A stretch of 63,155 nucleotides of DNA from positions 1-63,155 of the forward strand of contig JAPSJS010000013.1 in the NCBI GenBank assembly GCA_031178065.1. The letters are read 5' to 3'. Within the stretch, counting starts at the first letter, position 1. Each line of letters opens with the position of its first letter. A program made the position numbers and the translations under genes. This document shows positions 33,665 to 42,246 of the stretch, piece by piece. The notes under the pieces are model-generated. The model did no database searches. It saw nothing but the letters and a program-made list of their open reading frames with translations, and had not been told where the DNA came from. The DNA is from Altererythrobacter sp. (GTDB lineage: Bacteria > Pseudomonadota > Alphaproteobacteria > Sphingomonadales > Sphingomonadaceae).

Positions 33665-36600
33665 GCGATCCGTGGCCGGGCCGCGTGGTCGATACCCCCG
33701 AGTCGAGGTGGCCCGGCACGGTCGTAGCGCCCACCCCAACAGCTTCTCCCCGGCGGAGCCGCACGATCTTCGGTGCACGCCCCCGCACGCCTGCACCGCT
33801 GGATAGCGCGACGGCAACGGATGGCGACACGATCCGCTCGGGCGATTTGCGTGTGCGCCTGTGGGGCGTTGATGCACCTGAACTCAATCAACCGGGCTTC
33901 GACCGGCAGGGCAACGCAGTGTCGATCGGTCAAGCATCACGCGACTACCTCCAGGGACAGATCTCTGATGCCCGTACGGCGCGCCTCGATGATGTTGCGG
34001 GTATGTCTTGGGGCCGCCCTGTCGGTCCTGTCTCGCTAGATGGCAGGGACGCGGGGCTTGGCTCGATCCGGTCGGGCAATGCACGTGCTGCGCCTGACTA
34101 CTTGGAGGGCGACCCTAGCCGACGGTTTGACTACATGCAGGCCGAACGGCTGGCGCGTGTGAACCAGCTCGGGCCGATGAATGACACGATGGCGCAGAAC
34201 CCCGCGGCTTTCCGCAGGGGTGTCGCGCCTCGGCAAACGGTTGCGCAGTTCTGGGATACGCCCACCCCGTTTCAGGGGATGCGGCCGGAAGCCGAAAAGC
34301 AATATCTCCAGCTGCTCGATAGTGCGCCCGCTGCCGAGATTGCGGCCTTTGCAGAATCGCAGGGGCTTAGCCTCGATCCCAAGTATCTCGCATCATGGGT
34401 GGAGGATCGCGACAAGCGGAAGGCGAAGGGCCTGCCCTACACCGTCGCGGCCCGATACAGCGAAACCCCTCTGGCTACGCAGGAACTTGGCGACGGCGCG
34501 ATAGGGGCTGGCGTGCGTGGGTATAGTGACGGCTTTGTGGCCGGCGCCCTGGGCGAGCTTGGCGCGGTGGCTGATACACTCGGCGGCACCGAGGGGCGGG
34601 AGAACATCTGGAACAGCGATCGACGCCTCGCCGATATTTGGGCGAACAACGAGTATCAGAATGCGGCCATCCTCCGAGGTGATGAAGTCGCTCATCCGAC
34701 TGCTTCCACGGTTGGGCAGATTGGCGGCGCTCTCACCTCGGGCTTTGTCATTCCCTACGGGCAAGGCGCTCGCACCATTCCCCAGCTTGCCCGCGTGGGT
34801 GCCGTCTATGGCGGGACCGAGGGCTTCATGGGGACTGATGGTACCGTGCCGCAGCGCCTTACTGGAGCGGCCATAGGGGCTCCAGCGGGCGCGATCATCA
34901 ACGCAGCGGGAGGCAAGGCTCTCGAAGCCGCCGCTCCGCTGCTCGGTCACGCTGCGGACGTTGTGCGTGGCCGTCTTGGCCGTGAGGCTTCCCCCACGGC
35001 CGTTGCTGCTGCCGAAACGGCTGGCGAAGCCGGAATAGACTACGCGGACGACACGGCGCGCGGTGCCGTGGAAGATGCAGCCTTGGGCGCTGCCGATGGA
35101 TGGCCGGGCCGCGTCGTAGACGAACGCACGATTGCGATGAATGCTGCCCCCGAACCATCGCTGTCCGCCCCGGCGCGTGTGCGCGATTACCTCGATGTGC
35201 AGGCGGTGCGTCCCACGCTTCTTTCCGATCCCCTTAGCGATGCCCAGCGCATGGCTGCCGCCGCCAACGTCCAGCCGAGCGATGTGTTGCCCCTGCCTGC
35301 GAACACGCTTGGCGGGGTTGAGGAGGCGATTGCCAAAGATGCCGGGCGCTTCGTGACAGCGAAGACTCCCGACGAACGGGCAGAGCTCTCCCGCACGACG
35401 ATTAGGAATTACATGGGTGCGCCGGTCCCCAAGATCGGACCCATGGATATGGTCGGCTGGCTCCGCACGCGGGGTGGCTTAGTCGATCAGGGCGGCGAAC
35501 TCTCCGCGATCGGGATCACGTCGAACGCCGCCCGCAAGGGAATGGATTTCGTCGGGCAAGAGACGCGCTTTGGCCCGATGGTGAACGACAATGGCCTGAC
35601 GCTGGACGAAGCCGCGTTGCAGGCATGGGAAGCTGGGTTCTTCCCCGAGCGCCTAGGGCGCCCTGATGTGAACACGTTCCTGGATGCGCTGCGCGAAACC
35701 TACGACGGCACGCGCGGGCGCCGGTTCCTGCCCGACGATCTGCCGGAGCTTGAACGCTACTACAGTATGCAAGGTGATCGCTACGATCTGGAGCAGCGCC
35801 AAGAGGAAGTCGGCGGGCCGGTCTATGAAGATGCTGCAACCCCGGCTGGCGAACCCCTGCCGTTCCCGCCGGCTGAAGCCTATGACGATTGGGCAGGGGT
35901 CAACGCGGTCCAGCAAGTCGGCAATATCGATGTCACCAAGCTGGACTCGCCGCAGGATATCAGCCGGGCGCTGAAGGCAACGGGCGATATGATGGGCGGC
36001 TTCGACGCTGCCACGCGCGGACGGATCACTCAGGCCGAAACCGGATTGCTCGCGTCTGACCTGAACATGACGCCCGAACAACTGCTGTCGCGCCGCAAGG
36101 GGCAGGCGATGAACGCAGAGGAAGCACTGGCCGCGCGCCGGATCCTCGCGAAGTCGGGCAACGAATTGGTCAACCTCGCCAAGCGTGTGAAGCAAGCGGG
36201 CGAATATCCTGATGGCGAGCTGCTGGCGCAATTTCGGCAAGCGCTGGTGCGGCATTCGGCCATTCAGGAACAGGTCGCAGGTGCCACGGCAGAGGCCGGG
36301 CGTGCACTCGGGCAATTTCGCATGGCTGCCGATAGCCGAGAGGTCCAGCGCCACGTTCTTGCCGCATTCGTCCGCGGTGGCGGAGGGCAGGATCGGCTTG
36401 AGGAAGCCGCAAACGTGCTGCTCGATGCCGTCGAGATGGGGCCGGGCAGGTTCAACGCGGTGGCCGAGAAGATCGCGAAGCCCAAGTGGCGCGACAAGGT
36501 CGCGGAGATCTACATCAACTTCCTCCTGTCGTGGCCGCAGACGCACGCGGTCAACGTCACGTCGAACACGCTCACGTCGCTGGCGCAGATTCCCGAATAT

Positions 36601-38520
36601 GCGGTGGGTGCCGCTATCGGTGGCCTGCGTCGGGCGGCGTCGTCGAGTGCGATCGATCGGGTGACGGCTTCGGAAGTCGGGGCGCGCGCCTTCGGTCTGC
36701 TGCAGGGCGCAAAGGAAGGCGCTCGAATGTTCGCCAAGGGCCTCCGGACGGGCGAAGCTTCTGACTTTGCCTCCAAGGTCGAGGGCGATCAATATCGCGC
36801 TGTCAGCGGGCTCAAGGGCGAAGTCCTGCGGCTGCCGACACGCTTCCTCACGGCGGAAGACGAGTTCTTCAAGGGCGTGGCCCGTCGCATGGAGTTGAAC
36901 GCTCAGGCGGTGCGGAAGGCGCACAAAGAAGGCTTGAAGGGTGAGGCTGCAACACGCCGCATTGCCGAGTTGTCCGCCGATCCCACCGATGACATGCTGG
37001 AGCAGGCGCTCGACTACGGACGGTATCTGACCTTTCAGCAAAAGCTCGGGCCGCTGGGAAGCAAGATTTCAGGGATCACGAACGACTCGCTGGTGCTGAA
37101 GGCGTTTCTGCCGTTCGTCCGCACGCCGACCAACCTGCTCAAGTTCGCGACCGAGCGTTCGCCGGCTGCACCGCTGCTGAAGGAATGGCGGGCGGACTTC
37201 ACGGCGGGTGGAGCGCGCCGAGACATGGCTATCGCTCGGGCCTCCATTGGGACCGGGTTCGGGATCGCGCTTTACGAGGCGGCGCAGAGCGGCTTGATTA
37301 CTGGCTCGCCGCCCTCCGATCCGAAGAAATCCCGCCTGCTCTATGCTGACGGCTGGAAGCCTTACAGCATCAAGCTTGGTGACACCTATTACAGTTACAA
37401 GCGGCTCGATCCGTTCTCGACCACCATTGGCGTGGCGGCGGATATGGCAACGCTGCCTGAGGGTATGAGTGAGCGCCAGCGCGAGGATAAGGCGCTGCTG
37501 TTCACCGCCTCGATCATGGGCAACCTCGCCAGCAAGACTTGGCTTTCCGGGATCTCGGACTTGGTCAGTGCCTTGCACGAGCCCGACCGCTATGCGGACA
37601 ACATGCTTCAGCGGCTGGTGGGGTCGTTTCTCGTACCAAACCTTGTTGCAGGCACCGCCCGAACAATGGATCCGGTTGCACGCGAGGCCGAGACGGTCGG
37701 CGAGGCGCTGCAATCGAGACTGCCCGGCCTGAAGGACGATCTTCTACCCCGCCGCGATATCTGGGGGCGCGAGATACGCAACGAAGGCGGGGTGGGACCT
37801 GATTGGCTGTCGCCAGTTTGGGTCTCGGAACAGATGAACGATCCGGTGAACAGCGAGCTTCTGCAACTCGACTACGCGCCGGGCTATCCTTCCAAGAAGG
37901 TCGGCGGTCGCGAGCTGACGCCTGAAGAATATGACCGCTACAGCGAGCTTGCCGGGAGGGCGGCTCACGAAGCCCTCGGCTATCTCGTCGTGTCGTCCGA
38001 TTGGCAGGGCATGGACGACGCGGCACGGGTCAAGGCGGCACGCAGGATCGTCGCCGCTGCTCGCCGGGGTGCCAGGTCGAAGCTGTTCAACGACAACACG
38101 GCAGAGGCGGACGATTGGCCCGGCGATCCTGTGGATGGGGACGAATGGCCGGGCGAGGTCCTGGAGCCCGCCAGTGGAGCGGCTTCCGAGCAATGGCCGG
38201 GAAAGTCTGTTGCCAGCCGCGATGTCGTCTCCGACCTAGAGCAGCGTATCCCCGGCATTCGGTTTACCTCGGGCTATCGTGATCCGGCTTACAACGCTTC
38301 GCTGCGGGCGCAGGGATACAACCCTTCGGACACCAGCGAGCATATGGACGGGGCTGCGCTCGATATGCTGCCGCCGCCGGGCAAGTCGCTTGGCTGGCTG
38401 CAAGCCCAGGTTCGGCAATACGATCCTAGCGCCCGGCTGCTCGTCCATGATGGTCATCTCCACGCGGGGTTTGATGACTACTCCAACGCGCCGCTGCTCG
38501 GCGGGATGGCTGCGCGCTGA
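33661..38520 (+). CDS. 1,619-residue polyvalent ejection protein with SNase and M15 peptidase domains
   Basis: N-terminal SNase-like domain (about 50-150: TDGDTIRSGDLRVRLWGVDA, PEL). A glycine/alanine-rich region follows (250-480), then a long helical body (500-1480) with SWPQTHAVNVTSNTLTSLAQ, KAFLPFVRTPTNLLKFATER and GDTYYSYKRLDPFSTTIGVA, seen in giant internal virion proteins. The C-terminal M15-type peptidase (about 1520-1610) has SEHMDGAALD (H1561, D1568) and DGHLHAGF (H1599/H1601). Six WPG motifs (W5, 17, 481, 1486, 1496, 1512) mark the borders of these parts. It probably enters the host with the DNA, cutting peptidoglycan on the way. Overlaps the previous gene by ATGA. Confidence 0.8.
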   Translation: MSDPWPGRVVDTPESRWPGTVVAPTPTASPRRSRTIFGARPRTPAPLDSATATDGDTIRSGDLRVRLWGVDAPELNQPGFDRQGNAVSIGQASRDYLQGQISDARTARLDDVAGMSWGRPVGPVSLDGRDAGLGSIRSGNARAAPDYLEGDPSRRFDYMQAERLARVNQLGPMNDTMAQNPAAFRRGVAPRQTVAQFWDTPTPFQGMRPEAEKQYLQLLDSAPAAEIAAFAESQGLSLDPKYLASWVEDRDKRKAKGLPYTVAARYSETPLATQELGDGAIGAGVRGYSDGFVAGALGELGAVADTLGGTEGRENIWNSDRRLADIWANNEYQNAAILRGDEVAHPTASTVGQIGGALTSGFVIPYGQGARTIPQLARVGAVYGGTEGFMGTDGTVPQRLTGAAIGAPAGAIINAAGGKALEAAAPLLGHAADVVRGRLGREASPTAVAAAETAGEAGIDYADDTARGAVEDAALGAADGWPGRVVDERTIAMNAAPEPSLSAPARVRDYLDVQAVRPTLLSDPLSDAQRMAAAANVQPSDVLPLPANTLGGVEEAIAKDAGRFVTAKTPDERAELSRTTIRNYMGAPVPKIGPMDMVGWLRTRGGLVDQGGELSAIGITSNAARKGMDFVGQETRFGPMVNDNGLTLDEAALQAWEAGFFPERLGRPDVNTFLDALRETYDGTRGRRFLPDDLPELERYYSMQGDRYDLEQRQEEVGGPVYEDAATPAGEPLPFPPAEAYDDWAGVNAVQQVGNIDVTKLDSPQDISRALKATGDMMGGFDAATRGRITQAETGLLASDLNMTPEQLLSRRKGQAMNAEEALAARRILAKSGNELVNLAKRVKQAGEYPDGELLAQFRQALVRHSAIQEQVAGATAEAGRALGQFRMAADSREVQRHVLAAFVRGGGGQDRLEEAANVLLDAVEMGPGRFNAVAEKIAKPKWRDKVAEIYINFLLSWPQTHAVNVTSNTLTSLAQIPEYAVGAAIGGLRRAASSSAIDRVTASEVGARAFGLLQGAKEGARMFAKGLRTGEASDFASKVEGDQYRAVSGLKGEVLRLPTRFLTAEDEFFKGVARRMELNAQAVRKAHKEGLKGEAATRRIAELSADPTDDMLEQALDYGRYLTFQQKLGPLGSKISGITNDSLVLKAFLPFVRTPTNLLKFATERSPAAPLLKEWRADFTAGGARRDMAIARASIGTGFGIALYEAAQSGLITGSPPSDPKKSRLLYADGWKPYSIKLGDTYYSYKRLDPFSTTIGVAADMATLPEGMSERQREDKALLFTASIMGNLASKTWLSGISDLVSALHEPDRYADNMLQRLVGSFLVPNLVAGTARTMDPVAREAETVGEALQSRLPGLKDDLLPRRDIWGREIRNEGGVGPDWLSPVWVSEQMNDPVNSELLQLDYAPGYPSKKVGGRELTPEEYDRYSELAGRAAHEALGYLVVSSDWQGMDDAARVKAARRIVAAARRGARSKLFNDNTAEADDWPGDPVDGDEWPGEVLEPASGAASEQWPGKSVASRDVVSDLEQRIPGIRFTSGYRDPAYNASLRAQGYNPSDTSEHMDGAALDMLPPPGKSLGWLQAQVRQYDPSARLLVHDGHLHAGFDDYSNAPLLGGMAAR

Positions 38521-38546
38521 TTGGAAAAGCCAATGCAAAAGGGGTT

Positions 38547-38563
38547 TTGTCCCTAGTGTCCCT
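38547..38563 (-). repeat. second iteron-like pair
   Basis: TTGTCCCT (38547-38554) followed directly by AGTGTCCCT (38555-38563): the inverted form of the 9-mers at 15842-15916, in the same 9-bp register, 27 bp after the giant gene. On the circular excised element it lies about 6 kb from the first cluster. Confidence 0.45.
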
Positions 38564-38751
38564 GCTTCGCGCCTTCCAGTCGTGCCGCCGTACTTCGGCG
38601 AGGCTTTACGACCTTGGACACTCGCGAGAATCGCGCTCGGAGCGAGCCCGTGATGTTCGTCGATCTGAGTAAGTTGGATTAGACGAATCCGCGAGCGGCT
38701 CCCACCATCAGGGCCGATGGATACCGAAGCGCAGAAGTTGCGACCTTAAAT

Positions 38752-39057
38752 TTATAGCTTTCTTGACTGCTTATCCCGGGTTTCCCGGAGGCGGCGATAT
38801 TCATCAGCGCGGGCGTGGGTATGTCGATCCCAGGCAGTCTTAGAGTCGAATCGAGACATAAGATATACGAGAACAAGTGCAACGGCGGCAGAGACGAACT
38901 CCTCCAGACCCGTCTCCCTTAGTAGCCACACAATGCCAAATCCGATGGCTGTGTAACTGGCTGCCTTCCACGCAGAGGTCGTGTAGAACTCGGCCTTCGG
39001 CCGTAGATGCTCCGTCCGCAGCTCCGCCTCTCGCCAATCCTCCTCACTTCTATCCAT
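38752..39057 (-). CDS. hypothetical membrane-associated protein at the right end
   Basis: A 101-residue protein with two hydrophobic segments (AASYTAIGFGIVWLLRE, FVSAAVALVLVYLMSRF) and charged ends (MDRSEEDWREAELRTEHLRP, DEYRRLRETRDKQSRKL). No family is recognised. The frame extends upstream to a GTG at 39126. It is the last gene before the right arm sites and attR. Confidence 0.55.
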   Translation of the reverse strand: MDRSEEDWREAELRTEHLRPKAEFYTTSAWKAASYTAIGFGIVWLLRETGLEEFVSAAVALVLVYLMSRFDSKTAWDRHTHARADEYRRLRETRDKQSRKL

Positions 39058-39213
39058 TATGGCATTCTCTAATGCTTGCAGCACGAGAGCAAGGGCATTG
39101 GGCGCTCGCGGGGCGAGGGACACCACGCGTCTGGCTCATTTGAAAAGGGAGAGCAACTAGATCTGTGGCGGGGGTTTGCGAAGCGCGCTGGCCACAGCCT
39201 TCCCTGATCGGCG

Positions 39214-39234
39214 TGTGGGAGCAAATGTGGGAGC
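39214..39234 (+). repeat. right pair of TGTGGGAGC repeats (putative integrase arm sites)
   Basis: TGTGGGAGC at 39214-39222 and 39226-39234, spaced 12 bp start to start, 41 bp before the att core. The same sequence and spacing occur at 10537-10557. Confidence 0.55.
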
Positions 39235-39274
39235 AGTGCGCAGCTTGTCGTCCCTTACGGATGGAGTATGGATT

Positions 39275-39289
39275 CTCACGGGGCATCCA
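39275..39289 (+). repeat. attR core (15-bp direct repeat)
   Basis: CTCACGGGGCATCCA, identical to the 3' end of tRNA-Gln at 10407-10421. Marks the right end of the element. Confidence 0.9.
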
Positions 39290-39387
39290 TCTTTTCGCTG
39301 AGCTACGCCGCCCTGTGGCGGCTGGACGCGACTATCGAGTGCGTCCATGGTCCGGTCTCGCCCCACGAGCCCGGTTTCAGCCCGTCC

Positions 39388-40098
39388 ATGCTTCTTTACC
39401 AGCGCAGCCGACTGCAACCTTCCGTCATCGAACGCCATCGCCATACGCGGCCGTATGCGACGGTGATCCTGTCCGGGCGGTACGAGGAGGCCGGCGACGC
39501 CGGACGGTTCAAGGTCGAGCCCGGCGATGTGCTGCTCCATCGGCCGTTCTCGGCGCACCTCGACCGCATTTCCGGCGAGGCGGCGATCGTCTTGGACTTG
39601 CCGCTGCCGTTCCAGGCGTCGCTCGGGCCGGCGAAGGGGCGAATTGCGGACCCCGATGAACTGGTCCGCCTCTCGCAAACCGATCGGCGGAGCGCCGTCG
39701 AATATGTCCTGAACGAGTTTCGGGCGCTTCGCAGCGAAGAGGGCGACCTGCCCGATCTGCTGGCCCAGGCTCTTGCGGGCGTAGAGCCTCCCGCGATCGG
39801 CGGATGGGCCGAAGCCATGGGCCGAACGCGAGAGCACGTCTCCCGCGCGTTCCGTACCGTTTATGGCGTATCGCCGGCGCGCTACCGGAGCGAGGCCCGG
39901 GCGAGAAACGCCTGGCAGATGATCCTCGCGGGACACGCCAGCCTCGCGGCTATCGCGGCCGACACCGGATTTGCGGACCAGGCGCACATGGCGCGGGCGA
40001 TCCGGAACTTCACTGGCTCGACCCCGACCGCTTGGCGGAAGTGGGCGCATCGTTCCCCATCGAAGCGAGGCCCGACGGGCAATATGCCGGCGATCTAG
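39388..40098 (+). CDS. AraC family transcriptional regulator
   Basis: A 236-residue regulator from the ATG at 39388: an N-terminal cupin-like part (ERHRHTRPYATVILSGRYEE, GDVLLHRPFSAHLDRISG), then a C-terminal AraC domain (WAEAMGRTREHVSRAFRTVY, GVSPARYRSEARARNAWQMI, IAADTGFADQAHMARAIRNF). The frame is open to an ATG at 39268, but that extension starts inside the element and runs through the att core, so it can only exist since integration. It precedes the CPBP protease gene by 48 bp. Confidence 0.83.
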   Translation: MLLYQRSRLQPSVIERHRHTRPYATVILSGRYEEAGDAGRFKVEPGDVLLHRPFSAHLDRISGEAAIVLDLPLPFQASLGPAKGRIADPDELVRLSQTDRRSAVEYVLNEFRALRSEEGDLPDLLAQALAGVEPPAIGGWAEAMGRTREHVSRAFRTVYGVSPARYRSEARARNAWQMILAGHASLAAIAADTGFADQAHMARAIRNFTGSTPTAWRKWAHRSPSKRGPTGNMPAI

Positions 40099-40146
40099 AT
40101 CACATTCGTTCAAGACAATCGCAGCGGCGGTCATGAAAGGGGGCGT

Positions 40147-40920
40147 ATGACCCAGATCACCGCTCCCACCATCCCGTTCGTCCAGCTCTACGGTTTCCGG
40201 TTCCGGCTTTGGCCCATTCTGTTGGCCGCCATCCTGATGCAAGGGATCCTCACCGGCGGACAGGAAATCGCCAAATGGATCTACAAGGGCGGTCCGGCAG
40301 CATGGAGCGGCCACGTTTCGATCTTCCTGCTCCTGGCGATTGCGTTTCAAGCGCTACTCGGCTTGGCCGGCATCGCGGTCGTAAAACGCCTGGTGCCCGA
40401 GATGGATGCGCACCTGCGCTGGCCTCCGGGGCGCACATATGTCGGCCCAGCGCTCCTGATCGGCGTGGCCATGGGCCTGATAATGCTGATTGCCGACTAC
40501 TGGCCGGCGCTGCTGAGCCAGACCCCGCCCACCACGCAATACTCTACGACACCACTCGATTCGGCCGGCTTTCTTCTGGGAATGCTTACGACCGGCCTGG
40601 CCGAGGAGACCATCTTTCGCGGGCTCCTCGTCGGCCTGCTGGTCGTGCTGGTGCCGGGGCGGCTCCGGATCGGGGCCGTCGATCTCCCGGTGGCCGCCTA
40701 CATCGTCGCGCTGCTCTTCGCCCTGGCACACTGGAAATCGTTCGTCGTGAGTCCCTTCCACCAGGCACTTGCCCAGCAGAGCTATGCGTTCGTGTGGGGA
40801 CTGACCTACGTCTGGCTTATGGAGCGCTCCAAGAGCTTGCTCGCGCCCATCGTGGCGCACGGCGTGGGTAACTTCACCGAAGTCGGTATCATCATCTTAC
40901 TCGCGGCTGCATGGGCCTGA
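40147..40920 (+). CDS. CPBP family intramembrane metalloprotease
   Basis: A 257-residue membrane protein with about eight helices and the three CPBP (Abi/CAAX protease) motifs: AEETIFRGLLVG (EExxxR), FALAHW and AHGVGNF. Active-site residues are intact. Substrate unknown. Preceded by GGGGGC and by the AraC regulator, which may control it. Confidence 0.88.
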   Translation: MTQITAPTIPFVQLYGFRFRLWPILLAAILMQGILTGGQEIAKWIYKGGPAAWSGHVSIFLLLAIAFQALLGLAGIAVVKRLVPEMDAHLRWPPGRTYVGPALLIGVAMGLIMLIADYWPALLSQTPPTTQYSTTPLDSAGFLLGMLTTGLAEETIFRGLLVGLLVVLVPGRLRIGAVDLPVAAYIVALLFALAHWKSFVVSPFHQALAQQSYAFVWGLTYVWLMERSKSLLAPIVAHGVGNFTEVGIIILLAAAWA

Positions 40921-40935
40921 GCAGAACCGCACGAT

Positions 40936-42246
40936 CTACGCCGGCAGGGGCTGCGCACGGGCCTGTTTGCGCGAGGCTGCGAGGATCGAGGCGGCGATGT
41001 AGAGCGCGAGGCCGACCCAGAAGATCGCCACCAATGGCGCTTCGTTGCCGATCGTGAAGCGCGCCACGACCGTCGCCGCGAGCGCGGCCGGGCTGCCGAC
41101 GATCACCCCGGTCCAGGCGGCGCGCAGGCGCGGTTCCTCGATCCCGCGGCGGCGGCGCTTGCCGAGCCAGATATAAGTGCCGGTGGCGCAGATCGCGGTC
41201 AGCGCCGCGCCGAAGATCACATAGGCGACCTTGACCCAGAACCCGCCGAAATTGCCGAAGTGCAGCTTGTAGGTCGAGGCCGCGGCCTGCTGGCCCAGCG
41301 CGCCGTCGGCAAGACCCGCGGTGCCTTCGAAGCGGCCTTCGCTGTCGAACGTGTAGTATTCGCCGAAGATCAGCCGCCGCTCGTGTTCGCCCACCATCTG
41401 CACGTGCTGGCTAGCGGTGAGCGGATCGTGGAGCACGGCGTAAGTCAGCCGCACGTCGGGATACTCGACGGCCATGTGGCGCAGGGCCGCGGCGAGATCG
41501 GGCGCCGGGGCGGGGCCGGCGTCGTGCGCGCCTTCTTCGCCGAAGATCGGGCCGTAGACCGCCTCGACATCGCCGTCGTAGGCGGTCCCGGCGACGCCAT
41601 AAGCCGTCACGACTGCGAGCCCGATCAGGGCGCCGGTCAGCGCGATCGCGACGGTGAAAGGCAATGTCCAGACGCTCAGGCGGTTGTGCCAGTCGACCAG
41701 GCCCACCCCGCCCTTGTCGCGGGCGCGCAGGCGGAAGGCGTCGCGAAAGATGCGCGGATGGGCAATCACGCCCGAGAGCGCCAGCGCCAGCATCATCACG
41801 CCCAGTACCCCGACGATCGTCAGCCCGACGAGGCTCGGCAGATTGAGCGTGTAGTGGAGCTGGACGAGGAAATCGTTCCACGCGATCTCCTCGGGCATGG
41901 CGAGATTGCCTCGCGCGTCGAGATGGAACGCCTGGGTATCGGTGGTGACGGTCGCGCGCGGCAGTTCCTCTACCGGGATATGAACGTAGAGGTGGGTGGT
42001 CGTCGGCAGCCCGGCCGCGTCCTCGGCCGCGAGCACGCGCTCGACGCCGCGCTGGACGGCATCGGGCGCGATCGAGGTCATCTCGGGCGCGCCGGGCTGT
42101 TCGAACCGCTGGAGCTCGACATAGAACACCGCGATCGTGCCGGTCAGCGAAAGGATATAGAGCAGGGCTCCGGCGATCAGGCCGATGGCGGCATGGGCGG
42201 ACAGCGCACGCTTCACGGTGCCCGGTTCGATGGTTGGGCTCATCAT
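40936..42246 (-). CDS. PepSY-associated TM protein (siderophore-iron reductase type)
   Basis: A 436-residue protein with four or more membrane helices and two PepSY-like extracytoplasmic regions. The N-terminus HAAIGLIAGALLYILSLTGT is the family start, and VDWHNRLSVWTLPFTVAIAL and YKLHFGNFGGFWVKVAYVI follow, with conserved histidines suitable for haem ligands. Such proteins are encoded next to TonB siderophore receptors and are thought to help reduce or release iron at the inner membrane. The ATG overlaps the preceding stop (ATGA). Confidence 0.85.
   Translation of the reverse strand: MMSPTIEPGTVKRALSAHAAIGLIAGALLYILSLTGTIAVFYVELQRFEQPGAPEMTSIAPDAVQRGVERVLAAEDAAGLPTTTHLYVHIPVEELPRATVTTDTQAFHLDARGNLAMPEEIAWNDFLVQLHYTLNLPSLVGLTIVGVLGVMMLALALSGVIAHPRIFRDAFRLRARDKGGVGLVDWHNRLSVWTLPFTVAIALTGALIGLAVVTAYGVAGTAYDGDVEAVYGPIFGEEGAHDAGPAPAPDLAAALRHMAVEYPDVRLTYAVLHDPLTASQHVQMVGEHERRLIFGEYYTFDSEGRFEGTAGLADGALGQQAAASTYKLHFGNFGGFWVKVAYVIFGAALTAICATGTYIWLGKRRRRGIEEPRLRAAWTGVIVGSPAALAATVVARFTIGNEAPLVAIFWVGLALYIAASILAASRKQARAQPLPA

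Larger units (their letters stand above)
10407..39289. mobile_element. 28.9-kb integrative element / reduced prophage in tRNA-Gln
   Basis: The limits are the 15-bp direct repeat CTCACGGGGCATCCA at both ends (10407-10421 and 39275-39289), with the integrase next to the left copy. Content in order: integrase, AlpA-like regulator, primase and DUF3987 ATPase, a pair of hypothetical genes typical of such elements, about 10 kb of cargo, then late phage genes (tail spikes, ejection proteins). No terminase, portal, major capsid, tail-tube, holin/spanin pair or conjugation gene is recognisable. Base composition looks visibly less GC-rich than the flanks in the 17-24 kb part. It may be a defective prophage or a satellite of a podovirus-like helper. 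Confidence 0.88.
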
